Assembly (NCBI GenBank): GCA_958450325.1
Contig: OY288242.1
Coordinates: forward strand, 1,240,001-1,304,000
Reading direction: 5' to 3'
Length of the DNA stretch: 64,000 nt
From: Agrostemma githago
Taxonomy: Eukaryota; Streptophyta; Magnoliopsida; Caryophyllales; Caryophyllaceae
Both the position numbers and the translations under genes were made by a program. Positions 46,501 to 57,750 of this stretch are shown in pieces. Below the pieces are notes generated by a model. That model worked only from the letters and a program-made list of their open reading frames with translations, did not search any database and was not told the DNA's origin. Positions within the stretch are counted from its first letter, which is position 1, and each line of letters begins with the position of its first letter.

Positions 46501-49500
46501 AATTTTCCTGAAGCTTAGATGTAGGACAAGTGTGGGGCTGGGGCTATGGAGGAGAAGGGCAACTAGGTCTGGGATCAAGGATACGCATGGTATCGTCTCC
46601 GCACCCTATACCATGTATAGAGTCTTCTCATAGGAGGGAAAGACACTCAAGCTTTCCTCAGGCTAGCTTAAACTCAGAAGGCCATGGTTTCAAGGTTCCT
46701 GGTAATTACATCAAGGGGATTGCCTGTGGGGGGAGGCACAGTGCAGTTATTACAGGTGAGTAGCAGTAATATCCCACTTCAAGTGTACTCATATTTCTTA
46801 GGTGTATCCAATCATGTCATTCCATAATACTCCGTAGTATTTATTTTCCCGGTGTTTTTAACACTAGGTCTTTATATGCTTGGCCACCGTCTACCTTGGA
46901 CCTGTTCAAACACCAACCCTTGGTTTACATACATAACTGACTTATTGAGGAGGGGAGGGAATGGACAAAGATGCGACCATTTTTGTTCCAAATCTTTAAA
47001 GTAAAAAGTTCACTTGGTTTTCTTTGAGGGAGAATGTGTCTCTCCCTTTCAAATCCCTCCAACCCGACTTTCTTCCTAAACAATGGAAGACGTCATCATT
47101 CCTAATGTTACAAAACTCTCCTTCCAAAAAAGGGGTAATTTAAGTCTCATTGCAAGCATGGAGTAATTGTAACCTTGGCCTTAGCGTGCTGGATGTATTT
47201 CTAATTGATTTTGTTGCTATACTACTAGATGCTGGAGCTCTTCTTGCTTTTGGATGGGGCCTATACGGACAGGTATAGAGTAGATTGTTATACGTTTGTT
47301 CTTTGCTCACTTATGCTTGTTATGTTTGCGGTGGTACCCCCAGTCTACACTGCTTGAGCCAGAGCCTATTTCAAGGCAGTAAGTAACACGATAATAATGG
47401 TGGATGATAACTTTTCCGTACTATGCCTTGTTCTATGGAGGCTGATTTGTGTCATGTGGAAATCTCCCTTGCCTTCTTTACATATTTGTATCATGCGGAG
47501 GTTTCATTGCTTTCTCTATGTATGGTTGATGTCGTGATGTCATGGATCTTTTTCCTCTCTTGAGTAATGTCGAATGAAACTCATAACGGATGATTTGATG
47601 TCCATCTCTATCATGCTCCTAATCCGGCCTTCAATCATAGAAGCAACTTTCACAATTCATCATGTTGTATTAAACCAAATAAAATAAAACGAAGCCAAGA
47701 CTGATCATTCATGTAATTTACTGAAGTTAACCCCAGCTTCAGCCAAGAAGCTGCAACTTTTCCATTTTAGGAATGCAAGGAGTAACTTGACCTAGTTTTC
47801 TCCTGGTTTAAACATTTTAACTCGTTACCTAAGAGTTAAAACTATCTTTCGGCATCAAATGTTTAAAGATTACTCATTTATCTCGTGTTTCCCATTGTAT
47901 GAACTTGTCTGGTGTGGATCTGTAGGTTAGTAGAAAAGGTGGAGATTTAAAAGCAAAGTAGATGTTCAAGATGAAGACACTATAGCACGGATCAGATTGT
48001 TCTTCTCTTCTTTTTACTCAAATATTCTTCTTTCTGCATCTTGTTAGAAGTCATCAGAACAATTTAATACTTCTCGTGTGTGTCAAGGGGACAAATGATG
48101 AGTGTAACTTGTTGCAGTGTGGGCAAGGAACAACAGATGATGTGCTAAGCCCGGCTTGTGTATCCTCGTTGCTTGGTATTCGAATTGAGGCTGTTGCAGC
48201 TGGCTTATGGCATAGTATTTGCGTATCTGCTGATGGTGACGTGTATGCCTTTGGAGGTAATCAGTTTGGACAGCTAGGAACAGGTTCTGACCAAGCGGAG
48301 GTACATCCTTGTCAGAGGCTTTTTCTTTCTGTTATAGGTGTCGTACATCAATGTCAGACACTGATATGACCGACTTATGAAGGAAGAGTCAAAGTAAATA
48401 AATAAGTGCACAGGGTTTCTGTTCTTCCTCTAACAGGTGTAATCTGTATGCGTGTTTTATCTGTTTTGTTCTGTTAACTTTTGGAGGATTTTCTTTTACA
48501 TGGGCCACAACATGTATTGTGTTCTTGTGTTAAGATGTGTTTACAAGACAATTGATATGTTTATTCATTTCAGACTCTCCCAAGGCTGTTGGATGCGCCA
48601 AGTATAGAAAATGTCAATGCAAAGATTATATCATGCGGTGCTCGTCACAGTGCCATTGTTACAGGTATCCATCCAATTTGTGATGGTTATGTTATCACTC
48701 CTTATTACCAATAATATGCTTATCATTAAGTATTTTAGAATTGTCACACTATTATTTTCTTGGGATGCACACAAAGAATTACTCGTACTTGATTGGATCT
48801 GATACTCATTTCTCAACTCCCGATTCTGATTTTGTGACGGAGTACATTGTACTTGCTGGTTTATTCTAGTCAGCCGAAACAAAGTTGGGCTCTACAGACT
48901 TAATATGAATTTCTTGGCCAACAAAGTCAGCCTAAACATTGCCCACTGAAGCAAGCATCTTTTTTTTGGGTTATTCTAAATGGTACCCTTATGTTTTTTC
49001 ATTTTCTATGCGGTACCCCTCCTTTTAGTCAAAATAACTTTGTTATGGACACGGGTTCCAAGATGACGATATTTTCGCTAAAATCATTGTCTTTACAAGA
49101 TCCTCGATTTGAGATTTGATTTTTTGCAATTTCGAAACTTGTACTACGAGTTATGCTCAGTCAAATGCTTTTAAACGAATAAACTTTGACCGGCCATAAC
49201 TCTTTTTCCCGAGTTCCGAAAGTGATGATTTTTTTTCCAAACGGATCGTTTTTAAGAGATCTTTAGTTTAAAATTAAAATCTTCTCTTTTGGAATTCATA
49301 GCTAAGAGTTATCGTAAGTCAAAGATATCTTGAGCAAAATGAGGGGTACCACGTAGAATTTGAAAAAACACGAGGGTACCATGATGAACCTGCCTGCTAT
49401 GATTTATAGACGATTTACTCTTTACTTTGAGATATGCGGATATGCATGTTGCGCTGGTTGGAAGTTTCTTACTTACTCCGTATATACTTCCTATTCATTT

Positions 49501-49795
49501 ATGGCTTTTGATCTGCAGAGAATGGAAAAGCCTACTGCTGGGGTTGGAACAAGTACGGTCAGGTAAGCGAATTATCCCAGGCCACATATACCATATACAT
49601 ACACATGTTATACTCTGTATATTGTATGTATGCATGGGCGCACACAGTAACAGCTGCATTACTATGTTACAGCTTGGATTGGGCGACGTGATAGACCGTA
49701 ACATTCCATCAGAAGTAGAAATAGAAGGGCGAGTGGCAAAAAATGTGGCGTGTGGCTGGTGGCATACTCTTCTGCTAGCTCAGTCGGTGACATGA
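43600..49795 (+). CDS. RCC1-repeat (beta-propeller) protein, 11 exons
   Basis: Exons: 43600-43822, 45094-45167, 45260-45344, 45620-45751, 45855-46091, 46519-46755, 47229-47272, 48118-48300, 48574-48664, 49519-49562 and 49673-49795. All junctions are GT-AG with matching phases (490 aa). About seven RCC1 blades are visible through VYMWG, LITWGSTDDLGQ, VYTWGWKE, VWGWGYGGEGQLGLG, LLAFGWGLYGQ, VYAFGGNQFGQLGTG and CWGWNKYGQLGLGD, each followed by a GxxH[ST] strand. A Lys/Arg/Ser/Thr-rich insert with KRRRVSS (about residues 185-215) may be a nuclear signal. The overall plan recalls Arabidopsis TCF1-type RCC1 proteins (cold tolerance); UVR8 is less likely, since the GWRHT tryptophan repeats needed for UV-B sensing are absent. 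The start ATG is chosen because blade 1 begins soon after. Confidence 0.92.
44102..44627 (+). repeat. Tandem duplication in RCC1 intron 1
   Basis: A unit starting gtaaactttacgatctttag at 44102 is repeated from gtaaaatttatgatctttag at 44375, a period of about 273 bases. Both copies contain 'cagaaact(t)gta', 'atatacaaaagctca', 'gtacaac..agttgtataatcctatttt' and end 'gtgatcgaatggtgaggaatataataatttgct'. The second copy is slightly shorter. Confidence 0.85.
48968..49392. mobile_element. Terminal-inverted-repeat element in RCC1 intron 9
   Basis: The left end gggttattctaaatggtaccc, then 'cattttctatgcggtacccctc', is inverted at the right end 'gaggggtaccacgtagaatttg' through 'gagggtaccatgatgaacc'. 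The inverted arms are about 50 bp with small differences. The interior ('tttgaccggccataactctttttcccgag') is non-coding. The long arms suggest a Mutator-like non-autonomous element; the class is not proven. Confidence 0.65.
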
Positions 49796-49803
49796 AAGAC
49801 TCC

Positions 49804-49828
49804 GACAGACAGACAGACAGACAGACAG
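49804..49828 (+). repeat. GACA microsatellite in the RCC1 3' UTR
   Basis: About six GACA units begin roughly ten bases after the stop codon. Confidence 0.8.
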
Positions 49829-50279
49829 CCAACCGGGGGGGTTTTGTTAGGTTAGTGAGTGGGCTTTGAGATGTGGAGGTTATTGATGATTAAATCATGA
49901 GGAGGATGATTTGGGTGTAATTAGCAAGCAGCATAGGTGAGGTGAGGTGAGGGTGTATAATTGACCATTCTTTCAGGGCTAGGATCTGATGTTAGCTTCC
50001 CTTATTTTCTTCTTCCTTCCTTACTTTTCTGGTAAGATTTTACCAGTTTGGTGTACATCTCCATTTTCTTATTTTCAGGCTGATAAATCGATGTTAAACT
50101 ATGGCTCTCACTCCGTTTTCAGCCTTTTTTTTTTCTTTTTGGGCCCTTAAAATCTGAAAAATGTGTAATATACACTACAAATGGAGCTGCTCGTGAACTC
50201 ATATCGAGTAACGTTTTAAATCAACCTAATTTTCATACCACGGGACTAGGATGTCTTCGGGAGTACGTCGTTCTTACAT
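49829..50279. other. RCC1 3' flank before the satellite array
   Basis: It probably contains the 3' UTR and polyadenylation site, including T-rich runs at about 50128-50140. No gene is seen. Confidence 0.4.
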
Positions 50280-53200
50280 GATAAATCGTATTATGGGAAT
50301 GTTACATTTCATGTCTTATCTGAGGGTTCAAATAATCATTGTTATTCGTTTTATTCCACTCGACATGTTTTTTCGAAAAATATTTGCACTTTAGAACAAT
50401 TTTCATTTCTTTCGAAAATTGTGAAAAAACGGCAGATTTTGAAGGTTATTATCCACGTTTTTTCGGTCTTTTGGGTCTCGAAATAAAATGTGTCCATATT
50501 CGCGCTGAACAAACTTCATCACAAATAAAATGCGTAAGTGTATAATAAGGTTTGTTTACATTTCACTGGAGACTTTTAAAAGCCATAAAATTGTCTTTTG
50601 AGACGTGTCGGAATTTGCCAAAAAAAGTTCGATATTACATTTTATATCGTATCTGAGGGTTCTAATAATCATTGTTATGCGTTTTTTTCCTATCGACGTG
50701 TTTTTTCGAAAAATATTCGCGCTTTAGAAAAATTTTCAATTCTGTCGAAAAACGCGAAAAACGGTCGATTTTGAAGGTTATTATTCACGGTTTTTAAGGC
50801 CTTTTGTGTCTTGAAATAAAATGTGTCCATATTCGCGCTGAACAGACTTCACAACAAATACAATGCATTTCTGTATAATAAGGTTCGTTTACATTTCATT
50901 GGAGACTTTTAAAAGACATAAAATTGTCTTTTGAGACGTGTCAGAATTGTCGAAACAAGTTCGATATTACATTTTATAACGTATCTGAGGGTTTTTAATA
51001 ATCATTGTTATTCGTTTTATTCCACTCGACATGTTTTTTTTTGAAAAATATTCGCGCTTTAGAACAAATTCCAATTCTTTAAAAAAATGGGAAAAACGGT
51101 CGATTTTGAAGGTTATTATCCACGTTTTTTCAGTCTTTTGGGTCTCGAAATAAAATGTGTCCACATTCGCGTTGAACAAAAATCACACCAAATACAATGC
51201 ATCAGTGTATAATATGGTTCATTTGCATTTCAATGGAGACTTTTAAAAGTCATAAAATTGTCTTTTGAGACGTGTTGGAATTTGCCTAAACAAGTTCGAT
51301 ATTATATTTTATATCGTTACTGAGGGTTCTACTAATCATTGTTATGCGTTTTATTCCTATCGACATGTTTTTTTTGAAAAATATTTGTGCTTTAAAACAA
51401 TTTCCAATTCTTTCGAAAGTTGCGGAAAACAACCGATTTTGAAGGTTATTGTCCACGATTTTTCGGCGTTTTGGGTCTCGAAATAAAATGTGTCAATATT
51501 CGCGTTGAACAAACTTCACACCAAATACAATGCATCGGTGTAAAATAAGGTTCATTTGCATTTCAATGGAGACTTTTAAAAGACATAAAATTATCTTTTG
51601 AGACGTGTCGGATTTTCCCTAAACAAGTTTGATATTACATTTTATATCATATCTGAGGGTTCTAATAATCATTGTTATGCGTTTTATACTTTTATCCCTA
51701 TCGACATGTTTTTTTTTAAAAATATTCACGCTTTAGAACAATTTTCAATTCTTTCGAAAATTGCAAAAAATGACCGATTTTGAAGGTTATTATCTACGTT
51801 TTTTTTGGCATTTTGTGTCTCGAAATAAAATGTGTCCATATTCGCGCTTAACAATTTTCACAACGAATACAATGCATTTGTGTATAATAAGGTTCGTTTA
51901 TATTTCATTGGAGATTTAAAAGTCATAAAATTGTCTTTTGAGACTTGTCGGAATTTGCCGAACAAGTTCGATATTACATTATATATCGTATCTGAGGGTT
52001 CTAATAATCATTGTTATGCATTTTATTCCTATTGACATGTATTTTTCAAAAAACTTTTGCACTTTAGAACAATTTTCATTTATTTCGAAAAACGGAAAAA
52101 ATGGCCGATTTTGAAGGTTATTATCCACATTTTTTCGGTCTTTTGGGTCTAGAAATAAAATGTGTCTATATTCGCGTTGAACAAATTTCACACCAAATAC
52201 AATGCATCGATGTATAATAAGGGTCGTTTGCATTTCAACGGAGACTTTTAAAACCATAAAATTGGTCGTTTGCATTTCAATGGAGACTTTTAAAAACCAT
52301 AAAATTATCTTTTGAGACGTGTCGGAATTTTGCCAAAATAAGTTCAATAATACATTTTATATCGTATCTGAAGGTTCTAATAATCATTGTTATGCGTTTC
52401 ATTCCTATCGACATGTTTTTTTGAAAATTATTCGCGCTTTAAAAACAATTTCCAATTCTTTCGAAAATTGCAAAAAACGACTGATTTTGAAGGTTATTAT
52501 CCACGTTTTTTGGACTTTTGGGTCCCAGAATAAAATGGGTCCACATTCGCGCTAAATAAACTTACACCAAATACAATGCATCGGTGTATAACAAGGTTCA
52601 TTTGCATTTCAATGGAGTCTTTTAAAAGCCATAATATTATCTTTTGTGACGTATCGGAAATTGTCGAAACAAGTTCGATATTACATTTTATATCGTATTT
52701 GAGGATTCTAATAATCATTGTTATGCGTTTTATTCCTATCGAGATGTTTTTTTTCGAAAAATATTCACGCTTTAGAACAATTTCCAATTCTTTCGAAAAA
52801 CACAAAAAAACGGCAGATTTTGAAGGTTATTATCCACGTTTTTCAGCCATTTGGGTCCCGGAATAAAATGGGTCCATATTCGCGCTGAACAAACTTCACA
52901 CCAAATACAATGTAACGGTGTATCATAAGGTTCCTTTGCATTTCATTGGAGACTTAAAAACCCAAAAATTGTCTTTTTAGAAGTGTCGGAAATTGTCGAA
53001 ACAAGTTCGATATTATATTTTATATCGTATCTGAGGGTTCAAATAATCATTGTTATGCGTTTTATTCCTATCGACATAATTTTTTCGAAAAATATTCGCG
53101 CTTAAGAACAAATTCCAATTCTTTCGAAAATTGCGAAAAACGGCTGATTTTGAAGGTTATTATCCACGTTTTATCGGCCTTTGGGTTTCGGATTAAAATG

Positions 53201-54322
53201 GGTCCATATTCGTGTTAAACAAACTTCACACCGAATACAATGCATCGGTGTATAATAAGGGTCATTTTCATTTCAATGGGGACTTTTAAAAGCCATAAAA
53301 TTGTCTTTTGAGACGTGTCGGAAATTGTCGAAACAAGTTCGATATTACATTTTATATCGTATCTTAGGGTTTCTAATAATCATTGTTATTCGTTTTATTC
53401 CTATCGACATGTTTTTTTTCGTAAAATATTCGCGCTTTAGAACAATTTTCATTTCTTTCGAAAATTGCGAAAAACGACCGATTTTGAAGGTTATTATCCA
53501 CATTTTTTTTGTCTTTTGGGTCTCAAAATAAAATGTGTCCATATTCGCGCTGAACAAACTTCACACCAAATACAATGCATTGGTGTATAATAAGGGTCGT
53601 ATGTATTTCAATGGAGATTTTTAAAATCCAAAAAAATTGTATTTTGAGACGTGTCGGAATTTAATGAAACAAGTTCGATATTACATTTTATATTGTATCT
53701 GAGGGTTCAAATAATCATTGTTATGCGTTTTATTTCTATCGATATGTTTTTTTTGAAAAATATTCGCGCTTTTGAACAATTTCCAATTCTTTTGAAAAAC
53801 GGGAAAAACAACCGATTTTGAAGGTTATTGTCCACGTTTTTTTGGTCTTTTTTTATCCTGGAATAAAATGGGTCCATATTCGCGATGACCAAATTTCACA
53901 CCAAATACAATGAATCGGTGTATAATAAGGGTCGTTTGCATTTCAATGGAGACGTTTAAAAGCCATAAAATTGTCTTTTGAGACCTGTTGTAATTTGCCG
54001 AAATAAGTTTGATATTACATTTTATATCGTATCTAAAGTTTCTAATAATCATTGTTATACGTTTTATTCCTATCGACATGTTTTTTTTTAAAAAAATATT
54101 CTCGCTTTAGAACAAGTTTCATCGCTTTTGGAAAATAGCAAAAAACGACCGATTTTGAAGGTTATTATCCACGTTTTTTCGGTCTTTTAGGTCCCGGAAT
54201 CAGTCGAAACAAGTTTTATACTCCATTTTAATCCTATAGACAAGTATTCTTCAAAAAATATTGTTGCTTTCGAACAAATTTCACCGCTTTCGAAAAAAAC
54301 AAAACATTCAATTTTGAAGGTT
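50280..54322 (+). repeat. Tandem satellite array, about 12 units of about 333 bp
   Basis: The marker 'aatcattgtta' recurs at 50334, 50667, 51000, 51334, 51667, 52006, 52382, 52713, 53045, 53379, 53713 and 54047: spacing 331-339, except one of 376 explained by a 42-base internal duplication (52222-52305). Each unit contains 'tatcgacatgtttttt', 'gattttgaaggttattatcc', 'ataaaatgtgtccatattcgcg', 'aatacaatgcatcggtgtat' and 'cttttgagacgtgtcgga'. Short frames on both strands repeat with the unit and carry no domain, so they are not genes. The last unit is cut by the LINE; the array resumes at 59096. Confidence 0.93.
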
Positions 54323-54384
54323 TTTTTTTTTTGGTGAATGGTAAGTATGTATTAAAAAATGTGGTTCAATGTACAGGTGAATGG

Positions 54385-57300
54385 CTACATCAAATTATGT
54401 AGCCATCTAGCATCTCTAGCCCGTAGCGGGTATTTGATCTTAGACATAATTCTATCCCGTACATCCATTTTGATCAATTTAACAATAATATGAGGCCGTT
54501 GCACCAATGCATCAATTCTACACAAGTTCCGTTGTCTCCAAACGTGATAAATCATGGCATTGAACATAGCACGAATGACGTTGCATTGCAACTTCGACCC
54601 CCGCATCTTGCTTGCCCAAAGTAAAGAATCATTACTCGGTATTTGTTTCTTCACCCACACGCTTAGGCTATCGACAATCTGGGAGCTCCACCCACAATTA
54701 AAGAACAGGTGCTCCAAGCTCTCTTCCTGAGCTTCACATAAATAGCAACGGTCTGATTCAACAACACCAAACCTCACCAATTTAATCCTAGTGTTTAAAG
54801 CCCTCCTAAACACTAGCCAAGAAATAAAGCTATGTTTAGGAACACTCCAACCACTCCAAACGAGGCAAGCCCAAGGAACCTTCGGTTTGTGAGATCGAAT
54901 GCTCTCGTAACCCCCAGAGATCGCATAAAAGGTGCACGAACCATGCCAAAGACCATTCACAAACATATGTTTAATTTTTTCCTTAGCCTGACAGATCTTT
55001 CGCCATGCCCAGGTAACATCCGTATTGGGTTGATATTCACGCCAATCACGCCCCTTCAAATAAATGCTATTCACCCACCGAACCCATAATCGATCCGGTT
55101 GATCAAAAACCCAAGATGCCAATTTTGCCACCGCAGCCTGATTCCAAGCATACAGGTCTCTAAGCCCCAGACCCCCTTCCAATTTAGGACAACAGAGTTT
55201 CTCCCAACTCACAAGAGCCCGGTTATTCCCCTCCACCCCACCATTCCAAAGGAAATTGCGACAAAGAGAAATAATTCTGGACATTACATAAGCCGGTATA
55301 ATAAAAACCATTGCCCAATAATTATGCAGCTGAGACAGCACAGCCTGGACCAAGGTCAGTCTACCCGCATAAGAGAGTTTTCTAGCACCAATACTAGAAA
55401 TTCTCGAGATAATACGAGCTATCAAACTCTCACAATCAATTTTACCAAGACGAGTACATTGGATAGGAAGTCCAAGATACCGAAAAGGCAACGTACCTTC
55501 CACACAGCCTGAAAATTGCAGAATAGCAGCTTTCTTATCTTCATCGACTCCGGCAAAATAAGCATGGGATTTACCAATGCTTATACTCAGCCCCGAGGCC
55601 CTGCTAAAAGTTGCAAAAGCCCTCCACAAGAATTCCATCGATTCAGTCTCCCCTTTGCAAAAGAGAAGCAGATCATCAGCGAACATCAGATGTGTTAGCT
55701 TCATCGGGCCGCATTTTGGATGGTATTTAAAGTTCCTGTCCATCTTGCCATGGGTTAGAATACGAGAAAAATATTCCATACAAATTGTGAAAAGCAAAGG
55801 CGACATCGGATCACCCTGCCTCAAACCTCTCTTTCCCCGGAAAAATCCGAAGCTATCTCCATTAGCACAAAGAGAATATGAGACCGAAGTAACACACTCC
55901 ATAATCAGGCAACGAAAATGATCCGGGAAGTCTAATGCTCTCAACATTTGATCAACAAAACTCCATTCCACACTATCATAGGCCTTGTGAATGTCTACCT
56001 TGAATAAGCATCTAGGTGAAACACGCCCTCTCCTGTACATTTTAACTAGGTCTTGGCATATGAGCACATTTTCCACAATACTCTGACCCTCGATAAAACC
56101 ACCCTGCGTTGGCGATATTATCTGGGGAAGAACTTTGGCCAATCTCGAACAAATTATTTTAGCAATACATTTGTAAACAACATTGCAACACGCAATCGGC
56201 CTAAATTCTTTCACAGACTGAGGCCTGCTCACTTTGGGAATCAAAGTAATGATAGCACAGTTCAGCTGTTTCAGCAACTTACCCGAAATGAAGAAATCTT
56301 GTATAGCTCTGACCACATCGCCTCCAACAATATCCCACGAATCAATAAAAAATTGACTAGTGAATCCGTCCGGACCCGGCGCCTTGTCCCGTAGAATGGA
56401 ATACATCGCCTTTTTGATTTCCGATTCAGTGACACTCGCCCCGAGCCAATCTTTGTGCTCCTCAGAACAAATTTTTCCTTTACGGACTAAACCAAAGTTA
56501 ATAGCATCAACAGATCTGGACTCCCCCAAGAGCATATGATAGTATCGAAGGAATGCACCTTCAATCTCTAGCTTGTCCGAGCATTCTTGCCCATCCGCAT
56601 CTACAATTTTAGCAATAGAATTGTGAGCTCGACGTGCCCTCAGAATACCATGAAAGTACGCGGAGTTCACATCGCCATCCTTAATCCACTTTTGTTTCGA
56701 TTTTTGGGCCCAAAATTCAGCACGCGCGGCCTGTAATTCTCGAACCTGGACATTCGCAGACAATTCTTCTTGCAACAGTTCAGCAGTACGGTCAGAACGG
56801 ATTTTGGTCTGCAGTTCGGCCAATCTGATTTCGGCCAGGCTACAACGATTTTCTATGTCAGCAAATGAGCTCGAATTGAGCTGTTTCAGAGGCGCTTTCA
56901 GGCTTCTTAATTTCGATACCAGTTGGAACATTTTAGTCCCACTAACCCGCATTCCCCAACCCGCCTCAACACAGTTACGGAACTCCGGTGACCTACTCCA
57001 CATATTCATGTATTTGAAGGACCGATTCTTCCTAACCGGCGGGCTTCCTAATTGAACAATACACGGGCAATGATCAAAGGTCCCTTCCGGAAGGAAATTA
57101 GCAAACCCATTCGGATATAACCTCGTCATATCGTCATTCACCATACACCGATCAATACGACTAAAGACTCTAGTTTCCACAATTCTATGTTTATTGTTCC
57201 AAGTATACCAAGAACCACTCGCTCTAAAATCTCCAATTTCGCAGTTAGCAATGCAATCACGAAATTGATTCATTTCCTCATCCGACGAATTACCTCCAAG

Positions 57301-57750
57301 ACGCTCCCTAGCATCAATAACACAATTAAAATCTCCCAAAATCATCCATGGGCCCAAATGAGCATAGGATTCAAGTTTTCGCCAAAGATCAACCCGTCCC
57401 ACCGTGGAATTAAAAGCATACACAAAAGTAAGCAAATAATCTTTCCCCGAGTTTGTGGTCACCTTAACATGAATACTTTGAGCACTATACTCCAAAATCG
57501 TCAGATTCACCTTATCATGTTTCCATAAAAGCCAAACCCGACCACCTTCACCACAGTGATTATTGGTCGTAATACTCCAGTCAGAAAAAACGTTTTGATG
57601 AACCTTCGCATAAGCCTTATTCTTTATTTTAGTCTCAAGTAAACCAAACACGTCTACTTGTTGCTTTCTAATGAACTCACTAATTGTACGCTGCTTATTT
57701 ATATTACACATACCGCGCACATTCCAACAACCAATATTATGTATTTCCAT
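54385..57750 (-). CDS. LINE ORF2: endonuclease-reverse transcriptase
   Basis: A single open frame of 1121 aa. Residues 1 to about 235 are an APE-type endonuclease: CWNVRG (Asn9), LLETK (Glu39), GDFN (Asp139/Asn141), SRIDR and FDHCP (Asp226/His227). About 490-750 is the reverse transcriptase: APGPDG, LIPKVSRP, FRPIACCNVVYK, QGGFIEGQSI, FKVDIHKAYDSVEW, LRQGDPMSPLLF and the catalytic MFADDLLLF at about 689-697. A zf-RVT zinc-binding region follows near 970-1060 (VPKHSFISWLVFRRALNT, CYLCEAQEESLEHLFFNC). No RNase H domain follows. It nicks target DNA and primes reverse transcription of its own RNA. It overlaps ORF1 by 14 bases in another frame. Confidence 0.97.
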   Translation of the reverse strand: MEIHNIGCWNVRGMCNINKQRTISEFIRKQQVDVFGLLETKIKNKAYAKVHQNVFSDWSITTNNHCGEGGRVWLLWKHDKVNLTILEYSAQSIHVKVTTNSGKDYLLTFVYAFNSTVGRVDLWRKLESYAHLGPWMILGDFNCVIDARERLGGNSSDEEMNQFRDCIANCEIGDFRASGSWYTWNNKHRIVETRVFSRIDRCMVNDDMTRLYPNGFANFLPEGTFDHCPCIVQLGSPPVRKNRSFKYMNMWSRSPEFRNCVEAGWGMRVSGTKMFQLVSKLRSLKAPLKQLNSSSFADIENRCSLAEIRLAELQTKIRSDRTAELLQEELSANVQVRELQAARAEFWAQKSKQKWIKDGDVNSAYFHGILRARRAHNSIAKIVDADGQECSDKLEIEGAFLRYYHMLLGESRSVDAINFGLVRKGKICSEEHKDWLGASVTESEIKKAMYSILRDKAPGPDGFTSQFFIDSWDIVGGDVVRAIQDFFISGKLLKQLNCAIITLIPKVSRPQSVKEFRPIACCNVVYKCIAKIICSRLAKVLPQIISPTQGGFIEGQSIVENVLICQDLVKMYRRGRVSPRCLFKVDIHKAYDSVEWSFVDQMLRALDFPDHFRCLIMECVTSVSYSLCANGDSFGFFRGKRGLRQGDPMSPLLFTICMEYFSRILTHGKMDRNFKYHPKCGPMKLTHLMFADDLLLFCKGETESMEFLWRAFATFSRASGLSISIGKSHAYFAGVDEDKKAAILQFSGCVEGTLPFRYLGLPIQCTRLGKIDCESLIARIISRISSIGARKLSYAGRLTLVQAVLSQLHNYWAMVFIIPAYVMSRIISLCRNFLWNGGVEGNNRALVSWEKLCCPKLEGGLGLRDLYAWNQAAVAKLASWVFDQPDRLWVRWVNSIYLKGRDWREYQPNTDVTWAWRKICQAKEKIKHMFVNGLWHGSCTFYAISGGYESIRSHKPKVPWACLVWSGWSVPKHSFISWLVFRRALNTRIKLVRFGVVESDRCYLCEAQEESLEHLFFNCGWSSQIVDSLSVWVKKQIPSNDSLLWASKMRGSKLQCNVIRAMFNAMIYHVWRQRNLCRIDALVQRPHIIVKLIKMDVRDRIMSKIKYPLRARDARWLHNLM

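Noticed and set aside
43600..49795. Assignment of the RCC1 gene to UVR8
   Set aside because: The GWRHT repeats with the UV-B-sensing tryptophans are not present; strands read GGRHS, GARHS, GLWHS and GWWHT instead.
50339..54079. Many 60-120-codon frames on both strands in the satellite array
   Set aside because: They repeat with the 333-bp unit, have no domain or start context, and shift between units.
50280..54322. CRISPR-like regular repeat spacing
   Set aside because: Units are contiguous 333-bp tandem copies without unique spacers, in plant nuclear DNA.
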